Source: an uncultured Peptococcaceae bacterium
Lineage (GTDB): Bacteria > Bacillota > Dehalobacteriia > UBA4068
Length of the DNA stretch: 63,017 nt
Direction: 5' to 3'
NCBI GenBank assembly: GCA_949289995.1
Contig: CASEQE010000046.1
Location: forward strand, 1-63,017
The notes under the pieces are model-generated. The model did not search any database, was not told the origin of the DNA, and saw nothing but the letters and a program-made list of their open reading frames with translations. A program made the translations under genes and the position numbers. Shown piece by piece: positions 37,008 through 43,969 of the stretch. Numbering within the stretch: the first letter of the stretch is position 1; every line of letters starts with the position of its first letter.

Positions 37008-37881
37008 AACCGGCTACCTCCGTTTCGTAAATAAAGGCTTCTTCCAGGCTGATCGGCAACATTTCCATATAAATAGGATCTTTATCGGCGATCCGGCGGC
37101 GAATTTCTTCCTTTTGGCCGCGGAAAATCAAAGTATACATACGGCCGCTTTGTTTGAAATTGATCAATTGCATCCCGACGAAAGCACGAGGATAAACCGG
37201 GTAGGGGAAAACCGCCTGCACTTTATGGAGCCCGCTTTTTAAGTCGTCCAACTCCTGGGCCAACAACAATCCCCCTTGATACAATAGGCCGATATGATCG
37301 CAAATATCCTCCAGTTCCCGTAAATTATGGGAGGCGAGAACCGGCGTCAATCCTCGGGAGGCCACTTCTTCAGCAAGCAGGCTTTTCACTGTGCGGCGCA
37401 TAACCGGATCCAAACCGTCCATGGTTTCGTCGCAGTATAGATAAGGCACGTTGGCGCATAAGGCCAGCAATGCCGCTAATTGTTTTTTCATCCCTTTGGA
37501 GAAGGCGGCGATTTTGCGGTTGGCGTCTAAATGCAAAGCGTTTAAAAATTTGCGAAACCGTTGGCTGTCGAAAGCAGGATACATGCCCCGATAATAATCT
37601 GCCATTTCTCCCGGGGTGGCGTTGGGAAAGAAATATGGATCGTCGGCTACATAAACCAGGCGTTTTTTGACGGCTTGGTTTTCGTATACCCGGGCGCCGT
37701 CGATTTCCACAGAGCCGGAATCCGGCCGATAAACGCCGCTAAGCAGGCGCAAAAAGGTACTTTTTCCCGCGCCGTTGGTTCCTAGCAGGCCGAATACCCC
37801 GCCGGAGCGTATGTTTACCGAAACATGATCCAGCGCTTGCAGCGGCCCGAAGCTTTTGCATAAGTCTTTGGTTTCAATCAT
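36982..37881 (-). CDS. ABC transporter ATP-binding protein
   Basis: A 299-residue ATPase that partners the permease after it. Walker A GTNGAGKST near residue 35, a divergent signature FSKGMKKQLAALLAL in place of LSGGQ, as is common in YtrB/EcsA-type exporters, Walker B LYCDETMDGLD, and a switch histidine in LASHNLRELE. The start at 37881 has AAAGGGGG upstream and overlaps the gntR-type gene by 4 bp, so the three genes are one operon. Confidence 0.9.
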   Translation of the reverse strand: MIETKDLCKSFGPLQALDHVSVNIRSGGVFGLLGTNGAGKSTFLRLLSGVYRPDSGSVEIDGARVYENQAVKKRLVYVADDPYFFPNATPGEMADYYRGMYPAFDSQRFRKFLNALHLDANRKIAAFSKGMKKQLAALLALCANVPYLYCDETMDGLDPVMRRTVKSLLAEEVASRGLTPVLASHNLRELEDICDHIGLLYQGGLLLAQELDDLKSGLHKVQAVFPYPVYPRAFVGMQLINFKQSGRMYTLIFRGQKEEIRRRIADKDPIYMEMLPISLEEAFIYETEVAGYDFQTLFL

Positions 37882-38273
37882 TTTTCTTCGCCCCCTTTGG
37901 CCGCGGTTTCTTCTTCGTATGCCCGATGGCAACAGGAAATCACGTCTTCCTGAGGGATATTGAGACGGCGGGCTTCCACGGCGTCATCAAATAGCCTCTC
38001 CAGCAGCTCCAAGCGTTTTTTGCGCAGCAATTTGCCGGATTCCTGGCAGATAAACGCCCCCCTGCCCGGCAGGGTGAAAATAACCCCTCGAGATTCCAGC
38101 TCGCCATAGGCTTTCTGGATGGTGTTGGGATTGATGGAAAGCTCGCTGGCCAAAGCCCGTACCGAAGGCAAACGGCTTTCCGGAGCCAAAACGCCGCATA
38201 AAGTTAGGCGTTCTATGTTTTCTACGATTTGTTGATACAGGGGTTTGTCGCTGCGATAATCAATGCTAAACAT
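37878..38273 (-). CDS. GntR-family repressor (YtrA-like)
   Basis: A 131-residue protein with the winged helix of GntR (about 10-75: DKPLYQQIVENIERL, LPSVRALASELSINPNTIQKAYGELESRG) and a short helical C-terminus instead of a large ligand domain, the YtrA form. Such proteins repress their own ABC operon, often sensing envelope-active compounds. AGGAGG precedes the start. A strong promoter with an overlapping or adjacent palindrome lies 70-130 bp upstream, a likely self-operator. Confidence 0.92.
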   Translation of the reverse strand: MFSIDYRSDKPLYQQIVENIERLTLCGVLAPESRLPSVRALASELSINPNTIQKAYGELESRGVIFTLPGRGAFICQESGKLLRKKRLELLERLFDDAVEARRLNIPQEDVISCCHRAYEEETAAKGGEEK

Positions 38274-38345
38274 GGTTCCTCCTCGTCTTCCTGAGGCGCG
38301 CTGGCGCCGGGGGAAATCCCGCTGGATTCTATCGTTTAACTGTAC

Positions 38346-38371
38346 CATGTATTATAGTGTACTAACACATG
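38346..38371. promoter_or_regulatory. Candidate GntR (YtrA-type) operator
   Basis: A 26-bp element with CATGT and ACATG ends and an inner GTGT-ACTA-ACAC palindrome, directly downstream of the -10 of the gntR-ABC promoter, where bound repressor would block initiation. Confidence 0.55.
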
Positions 38372-38372
38372 T

Positions 38373-38402
38373 AGTATAGCTGAGTCAAAAGCCCGTTGTC
38401 AA
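38373..38402 (-). promoter_or_regulatory. sigA-type promoter of the GntR-ABC operon
   Basis: On the minus strand perfect TTGACA (38397-38402), 18-bp spacer, TATACT (38373-38378). Confidence 0.8.
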
Positions 38403-38469
38403 GTGCTTGGGCAAAAAAGTAATAAATTTTTAAGAAACGCTTTCTTTTTGTCGTAAAGCCCCAGGTTTT

Positions 38470-38600
38470 AGCGGTTGGCGGCAGGGGCGCAGCTTGGCGC
38501 AGGGGAGCAGCTTGGGCGGTAGGGGCGCAGCTGGGCGCAGGGGCGTAGCTGGGCGGTGAGGGCGCAGGGGCGTAGGTTGGCGGCAGGGGTTGCCAGGGCG
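38470..38600. repeat. Degenerate GC-rich repeat with quadruplex-forming pattern
   Basis: Irregular copies of GGGGCGCAGCTTGGCG-like units. Between 38522 and 38553 four G-runs of 3-4 are separated by loops of 7, 4 and 7, meeting the usual G-quadruplex rule on the plus strand. Confidence 0.55.
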
Positions 38601-38751
38601 AAAACCGGAGCTTATAGGCGTTTTTCTCCAGCCGCCGGCAGTGGTTTGGTCGTTTTTTGGCAAATATTCGAGAGTTTACATATCGATTTTATCGATTTTT
38701 CTTTTTTTTGATGGAATACCAGGTATAAAGTACGCTTATCGTTAAAACGAA

Positions 38752-38780
38752 TTGATATCTTTTGTAGTTTTCGGTATCCT
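38752..38780 (+). promoter_or_regulatory. Candidate promoter for molbindin
   Basis: TTGATA (38752-38757), 17-bp spacer, TATCCT (38775-38780). It is bracketed by an 8-bp exact inverted repeat, CTTATCGT (38735-38742) and ACGATAAG (38785-38792). Confidence 0.45.
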
Positions 38781-38929
38781 ATATACGATAAGTTGATTCA
38801 AATTCTCTTTTGCCGCTAAGCTTGTGGATAAGAAGCGTTTTCCTGCCGGTTTTGTCTACAGCCGCGGCGGGGGATTGATGATGGTTCCGTATTCGCCAAC
38901 GAGAAGAAACGAAAGGGAGGAAAACGTCT

Positions 38930-39139
38930 ATGCAAATCAGCGCCAGAAATCAGTTTAAAGGTACGATTGTGGAAATCAAAAAAGGGGCGGTAAACGGCAT
39001 CGTTAAAATCGATATCGGCGGCGGCCATGTGGTTAGCGCCACCATTTCTTTGGACGCCATCGAGCAATTGGCTTTGCGCGTAGGCAAGGAAGCTTATGCG
39101 GTGATCAAAGCCACATCGGTGATGGTGGCTACGGATTAG
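38930..39139 (+). CDS. mop: Molbindin (single Mop/TOBE domain molybdate-binding protein)
   Basis: A 69-residue protein that is one Mop domain: SARNQFKGTIVEIKKGAVNGIVKIDIGGG, then ISLDAIEQLALRVGKEAYAVIKATSVMV. Such proteins form hexamers that store or buffer molybdate or tungstate in the cytosol. AGGGAGG lies 8 nt before the ATG, and a strong terminator follows, so the gene is a single unit. The molybdoenzyme genes 3.5 kb away give it an obvious client, although they are transcribed separately. Confidence 0.92.
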   Translation: MQISARNQFKGTIVEIKKGAVNGIVKIDIGGGHVVSATISLDAIEQLALRVGKEAYAVIKATSVMVATD

Positions 39140-39156
39140 CCCCGCTTGGCGCAAAA

Positions 39157-39193
39157 AGCCTTCGCCGCAATTATGCGGCGAAGGCTTTTTTTT
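39157..39193 (+). terminator. Terminator after molbindin
   Basis: A 13-bp perfect stem (39157-39169 with 39174-39186), 4-nt loop and a run of eight Ts. Confidence 0.93.
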
Positions 39194-39282
39194 ATACTCT
39201 AATAGTAGTATAGATTTTGCTATGCGTCGGCTTGCGTTTTGGCCGGACAGAGTGCGGTCTGCCGCTTGCCTACCGCTAAGGA

Positions 39283-42200
39283 TTAGCGTAAGGCGAAGGT
39301 GTACACGGCTTTGGCGCCATGGTCATCGGTTACCGTTACGTCGATATCGTCCAAATCGTCGGTATCTACGTCGATTTCATACAGATAGAAGGTGCTGGAG
39401 TAGCTTTGGCGGCGAATGGTTTTGCCGTCGTATTTGACGCTTACCGTATAATCGTCATCATCAAAGTAAACGTAGAGATACAGGGTTTTTTCATCGTTGC
39501 CGATACGGACGGAGTAGCGGTTATCTTCCGGGCGGAAATCGTTTTTGCTAATATAGGTTTCGCTTTTGCCCAACAATTTCATATCCACGTCGAAATCGCT
39601 TTGTGCATCCGAAGCGGCGTCGTTTGCATTGTATCCTTTATTGGTGTTGATATATACGGTAGCATTGCTGTATTGAATATTGAAATCAAACAGGGCCGCC
39701 AAATCCCGCAGCAAGAAATAGTTGTAGCCGTCGATATTATAGGCGGTGGGGCTGACATAGTCGCCGTTCAGGGACACGGTTTGTTTCGATACCACAGCCT
39801 TGTTGTAGAAGTTGGGTACGGTCAATTCCCCGCCGACGCTGGTATATCCATAGCCGCTGCGCAGGGAGATCAGGCGGGTGTAATCATTGTAGCTGATCGA
39901 GAATTGTTTGGCGGTGCCGTCCAGCAAATAGGCGATGGAACGCAGTTTGACAAAGTTGTTGCCGTTGATATTATAGGCGGGAATGGTGATGGTGCGGCCA
40001 TTGTTTACGGAAATGTATTGGCTGCTGGGTACGATAGAGGCCACGCTGCCATCGGTTTGCCGGTATACGTTCACATAATAATGTTTGCTGCCTACCTGGA
40101 AATCAAATTCGTTCAGGCCGTAATTCAAATTGTAGGAGGCGCTGTTGTTTTTGCTTACCGCATTGCCGCCGTCCTTGGCGATTTTCACCGTGGAAGAGGA
40201 AGAGAAGTTGAAGGTAATCGTGGAAGAGCTGGCGGATACGCTGGCGGTATAATTATAAACCGTAGAGCGGAAGCTGGGGCTCAGCGTCACTTTTACCGAA
40301 TTGACATAGGCGTTGAGGGAGCTTAAAACGCCGCTTTCTTTGCTCAAATCCACAATGTATTTTTCACTGTCTTCCCGGTTTTCCGCATAAACCGTTATGG
40401 TAACCTTGTTGTAATCATCGGGGTCAAAAGCCCAATAACTGCCGGTCATCAATTCATCGTTGACAAATATCAACATATCCCGACCTGCGTCTGCGTAGAG
40501 ATAAACGGTTTGATTGGAATTTGTATAATACAGGGTATAATCGGTTTTGGAGGAACGGAAGGCCGGGCTTAAGTCCATATCGTAGCTGGAAGACGTGCTG
40601 CGTTTGCTACGGAAGGCCAAATCGTCCAGTTCCGCCAAATCATCGTCGTTCCGGTCTGCATAGTAGAAGGTGATGGTATAATCCCGGTTGTCTACGCTAA
40701 ATTCCACGGTTTCCTGATCCCCCGCGGGAATGGAAATCACTTTATTATATTGATCATCGCTCAAAGTGACGTCGGAACCTTCATAGACGAAATCCACATA
40801 TTTGTCGCTAAAGCTTAGGCGCATATAGACTTTCATCGCCGTTCTATAATCGCTGTCATAGGGGATCAGCACGGCATAATCGGTGATATCCTTATCAAAA
40901 CGGGGATGGAGATTCAAGGCTGTAGCGGAAGAAGTTTTGTAGCTGTCGCCAATATTAACGTGGATATCTTCCAGCTCTTCGTCGCTGGTATAATCTTCGT
41001 CATAAAGATCAAAAACATAGGTTCGGCTTTCGCCGGTGCGGCGGTCTTCCGCGATTATCCGCAATATGCCCAGATCACGATAATCCACAGGGATTTCATA
41101 ATAATAGTAGCTGCTGCTATAATCGTCCCGGCGAATGGTGCGGCCGTCGTATTTTACCGTGACGTCATAATCGTCGTCGTCAAAATAAACGGTCAGTTCC
41201 AGATTTTCCACATCCCGGTTGAGATACAGATTATAGCTGGTTTTTTCATGATCGAAGCGGCTTTTGCTGAGATAGGTGTCGCCGTCGTCGCCTTTGATTT
41301 GTACGGACAGATCAAAAGGAGAGCTTTCCCGCTGCAAAGAGATGGTATAATGCATAAATGCCGTCTCGTCGTTTTGGGCGTAAACTCGAACCCTGATGTC
41401 GGACAATTGGCCGGAGCCAAGGGCGATGGTATAAGCGCCATTGGCGGCGGTTATTTCCTGATCGCCATAATACACTTTTACGGCGCAACCGGCTTTGGCG
41501 GTAGGCGTAACCGTTACACTGGTTATGTTGCTGGGGATTTGGCGGATGAATCTTTGCAGGTCTTGTGCCTGAGCCAGGGCAAAATCGTCGGAGCTGATAT
41601 AGGTTTTACCGTCGCTGCCGCTCATGGTTAAATTGGTCAGATCGGGAATGGCAACGCCCTGGCCGGTGATAGTCAGCGGGCTGGCCAAAGCCGCTTGGTC
41701 GACGATCAATTCGCCGGTTTGCCGATTATAGGTATAATCCGTGCCGGCGGTTAAGGTTTTTGTGCCGGCGGTAACGGTGATGGCGGCAGGCAAACGATAG
41801 CCGGCGGCCGCCGTCAGGGTGGCGGTATAATCTGCGTTTTTAGCAACTTTCTTCGCGTCGTTGCTGGTGGTGATGTTGGTCAATTGGTTGTTCACATTGA
41901 GCCAATCCGTAACTTTTACCGTATAAACCGCCGCGTCTTGCGCAGAGCCCGTAGTATTCAGGTAAACCGGTTTGGCAGCGTTTTTCACCTGTTCGGCGCG
42001 AATCCACAATACGAAGGTCTTTTCCCCCGTGGCCCCGGCCTGTTGCGCTTCGGTAACGTCCACCTGGGTCAATTGGTTAAAGCTGTTTCCGTCGGCGCTG
42101 TAATACAGGTTGGTAATCGGTTGATCGGTAGTGATCAACAGGCCCAACCATTTGGATTCCCCCGTTTGGCCGGGATTACTAGAGGTAAAAGCGGTCATTT

Positions 42201-42399
42201 CATCCAATACCGCTTCTACGGATATGTCTTTTTCATTGAGGCTTACTGTGGCATGCTGGGAATTGGCAAAGAATTCCCCTGTGCCCTGAGCCAGGGAAAC
42301 GTCGGTTACCGATACGCCGTCGGCCAGCGCCGCCGGTCCCCAGGCTAGAACCAATGCCAAGGCCAGGAAAAACACGAGTAACGTTTTTTTCATTTTCAT
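39283..42399 (-). CDS. Secreted protein with cadherin-like beta-sandwich and stalk (copper amine oxidase N-like) domains
   Basis: A 1038-residue exported protein. A signal peptide (KMKK, a long hydrophobic core, GPAALA cleavage near residue 27) is followed by beta-rich modules. Several resemble the cadherin-like beta-sandwich family, with conserved DLSVQIKGDDGDTYLSKSRF and an acidic YFDDDDYDVTVKYDGRTIRR that recurs near the C-terminus (YFDDDDYTVSVKYDGKTIRR). Between the copies (about 800-940) is a stalk domain of the Cu_amine_oxidN1 type with FVKLRSIAYLL and YFLLRDLAALF. No SLH, LPxTG or lipobox anchor is seen. GGGAGGGG precedes the start at 42399. Function unknown; likely surface adhesion or wall binding. 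Confidence 0.8.
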   Translation of the reverse strand: MKMKKTLLVFFLALALVLAWGPAALADGVSVTDVSLAQGTGEFFANSQHATVSLNEKDISVEAVLDEMTAFTSSNPGQTGESKWLGLLITTDQPITNLYYSADGNSFNQLTQVDVTEAQQAGATGEKTFVLWIRAEQVKNAAKPVYLNTTGSAQDAAVYTVKVTDWLNVNNQLTNITTSNDAKKVAKNADYTATLTAAAGYRLPAAITVTAGTKTLTAGTDYTYNRQTGELIVDQAALASPLTITGQGVAIPDLTNLTMSGSDGKTYISSDDFALAQAQDLQRFIRQIPSNITSVTVTPTAKAGCAVKVYYGDQEITAANGAYTIALGSGQLSDIRVRVYAQNDETAFMHYTISLQRESSPFDLSVQIKGDDGDTYLSKSRFDHEKTSYNLYLNRDVENLELTVYFDDDDYDVTVKYDGRTIRRDDYSSSYYYYEIPVDYRDLGILRIIAEDRRTGESRTYVFDLYDEDYTSDEELEDIHVNIGDSYKTSSATALNLHPRFDKDITDYAVLIPYDSDYRTAMKVYMRLSFSDKYVDFVYEGSDVTLSDDQYNKVISIPAGDQETVEFSVDNRDYTITFYYADRNDDDLAELDDLAFRSKRSTSSSYDMDLSPAFRSSKTDYTLYYTNSNQTVYLYADAGRDMLIFVNDELMTGSYWAFDPDDYNKVTITVYAENREDSEKYIVDLSKESGVLSSLNAYVNSVKVTLSPSFRSTVYNYTASVSASSSTITFNFSSSSTVKIAKDGGNAVSKNNSASYNLNYGLNEFDFQVGSKHYYVNVYRQTDGSVASIVPSSQYISVNNGRTITIPAYNINGNNFVKLRSIAYLLDGTAKQFSISYNDYTRLISLRSGYGYTSVGGELTVPNFYNKAVVSKQTVSLNGDYVSPTAYNIDGYNYFLLRDLAALFDFNIQYSNATVYINTNKGYNANDAASDAQSDFDVDMKLLGKSETYISKNDFRPEDNRYSVRIGNDEKTLYLYVYFDDDDYTVSVKYDGKTIRRQSYSSTFYLYEIDVDTDDLDDIDVTVTDDHGAKAVYTFALR

Positions 42400-42430
42400 A
42401 GAAATCCCCTCCCTAAAAATTGAATATATT

Positions 42431-42460
42431 TTTATATTTTCCAATGTGCCTTTTCGCCAA
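42431..42460 (-). promoter_or_regulatory. Candidate promoter for the secreted cadherin-like protein
   Basis: On the minus strand TTGGCG (42455-42460), 18-bp spacer, TATAAA (42431-42436). Confidence 0.4.
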
Positions 42461-42619
42461 ATTTTCCCCCACCAGCGACGAATTGGCCCTTTCTATTAGC
42501 AAGACTGTTGGCCAAGGGTTTTTGTTCCTGTGTTGCCAATATATGGAAAATTCTTTGTCGGTGAAATTGAAATTGCCGCCGCCTTGGCCGGTTGTCTCTA
42601 GGGGTCCGCCGGCCGGGGT

Positions 42620-43090
42620 TTAGCCGCCGTATGTTTGAAGGGCTTTTTCAATGGCGTTTAAAATATTTTCATAGCCGGTACAGCGGCATAAATGGCCGGA
42701 AATCAGTTGGCGCAGCTCTTGCCGGCTATAGGGTATGCCCCGGCCGACAATTTCCACCGCGGTCATAATCAATCCTGGGGTGCAAAAGCCGCACTGTACG
42801 GCGGCCTCGTCGATAAAAGCCTGCTGCACGGGGTGCAATTCGCCGTTGGCCCCGCGCAGGCCTTCCACCGTGAGCACGCTTTTTCCCTCCGCCCATACCG
42901 CCGGATACAGGCAACTGGTAATGGCATGGCCGTCCAGCAGCACGGTGCAGGCGCCGCATTCTCCAGCTTGGCAGCCTTGTTTGACGCTGGTATAGCCCAA
43001 ACGGCGCAGCAGTTCCGCCAAGGATTCGCGAATATCCACGGAAATTTCCCGGGGTTGGCCGTTAATGGTCATGCAAACGGTTTGATACAT
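42620..43090 (-). CDS. xdhC: Xanthine dehydrogenase-family iron-sulfur subunit
   Basis: A 156-residue protein with two [2Fe-2S] clusters that pass electrons from the molybdenum site to FAD. Cysteines 40, 45, 48 and 60 make the plant-ferredoxin-type cluster (GCQAGECGACTV) and cysteines 100, 103, 135 and 137 the second (CGFCTPG and CRCTGY). Normal length. It is the last gene of a three-gene operon, 27 bp after the FAD subunit. Members also act on purines, nicotinate or carbon monoxide; the substrate cannot be fixed from this subunit. Confidence 0.93.
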   Translation of the reverse strand: MYQTVCMTINGQPREISVDIRESLAELLRRLGYTSVKQGCQAGECGACTVLLDGHAITSCLYPAVWAEGKSVLTVEGLRGANGELHPVQQAFIDEAAVQCGFCTPGLIMTAVEIVGRGIPYSRQELRQLISGHLCRCTGYENILNAIEKALQTYGG

Positions 43091-43117
43091 CGGCTATCCC
43101 TCCCTGAAAATATGGTT

Positions 43118-43969
43118 TTAGCAAGCGGCTGCAAAACAACGGGCGGCGATTTCCCCGGCGATTTGCAGGCGAAATTCCCGGCTGGCCCGCCAGGAATCCC
43201 GGGGCTGAATTTCCTGCCGCACCAGGCTGGCAATGCGCCGTCGTCCCTGTTCCAGGGGCAAGCCCAGCAAAGCCTGTTCGCTTTGGGGCAGACGGATCGG
43301 CGTAGGGGCCGCCACGCCCATGGCCAGACGAATATCGGCAATCGCCCCATCTACGCTTTTCAGCCACAGGGCGCAACTGATATTGGCAATATCCATAGCC
43401 CGGCGCTGGGAATATTTATAGTAGCAGCCGCGATACCCCTGATAATCTTCTTTGGCGATGCGGATGCCGCATAGCAGTTCCCCCGCTTCCAGAGCGGTTT
43501 TTCCCGGGCCCAAATAAAATTCCGCCAGGGGTAGGGTGCGGCTTTTGCCGGCGGCGCGCAAATCCAAAACCGCGTTTAAACACAGCAAGGCCGGAGCGGT
43601 GTCGGCGGAAGGGGCGCCGTTGCAAATATTGCCGCCCACAGTGGCCAGCCGCCGCAATTGGGGTCCGCCGGCGGAGGCCGCGCCTTGGGCCAATATGGAC
43701 AGGCGGCTGCCAATCAGCGGATCCGCCGCCGCCTGGGCGAAAGTGGTCAGCGGGCGGATTTCGATACAACCCTGTTCATCCATGTGGACGCCGCTAAGTT
43801 CCGGCAGGCCGTGAATACTCAGCAGGGAGCAGCCGGCCCATTTGCCTTCACGGATTTTGATCAGCACATCGCTGCCGCCAGCGATGATTTTCCAATCCGG
43901 CCGCTCCGCCAAACGGTTTAGCGCATCCGCCAAAGAGGCGGCCGCCGTATATTCCTGAATATCAAACAT
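43118..43969 (-). CDS. xdhB: Xanthine dehydrogenase-family FAD-binding subunit
   Basis: A 283-residue flavoprotein of the CO dehydrogenase medium-subunit type. FAD-binding motifs AGGSDVLIKIREG near residue 32 and TVGGNICNGAPSADTAPALL near 105 are clear. It takes electrons from the Fe-S subunit and gives them to NAD or another acceptor. It overlaps the molybdenum subunit gene by 8 bp and precedes the Fe-S subunit gene. Confidence 0.93.
   Translation of the reverse strand: MFDIQEYTAAASLADALNRLAERPDWKIIAGGSDVLIKIREGKWAGCSLLSIHGLPELSGVHMDEQGCIEIRPLTTFAQAAADPLIGSRLSILAQGAASAGGPQLRRLATVGGNICNGAPSADTAPALLCLNAVLDLRAAGKSRTLPLAEFYLGPGKTALEAGELLCGIRIAKEDYQGYRGCYYKYSQRRAMDIANISCALWLKSVDGAIADIRLAMGVAAPTPIRLPQSEQALLGLPLEQGRRRIASLVRQEIQPRDSWRASREFRLQIAGEIAARCFAAAC

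Larger units (their letters stand above)
38274..38929. other. Intergenic region between the GntR and molbindin genes
   Basis: From left: the GntR promoter and operator (38346-38402); a GC-rich degenerate repeat with G-runs (about 38470-38600); an AT-rich stretch with TATCGATTTTATCGATTT; a candidate molbindin promoter flanked by an inverted repeat (38735-38792); a perfect DnaA 9-mer (38823-38831); and a 110-nt leader to molbindin. A proline-rich 77-codon frame on the minus strand (38430-38663) starts with TTG without a ribosome site and is not called. Confidence 0.55.

Noticed and set aside
38430..38663. Proline-rich 77-codon minus-strand gene
   Set aside because: Begins with TTG, no ribosome site, and its composition follows from the GC-rich repeat.
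38816..39154. 112-codon minus-strand frame opposite molbindin
   Set aside because: It is antisense to a clear Mop-domain gene and has no similarity.
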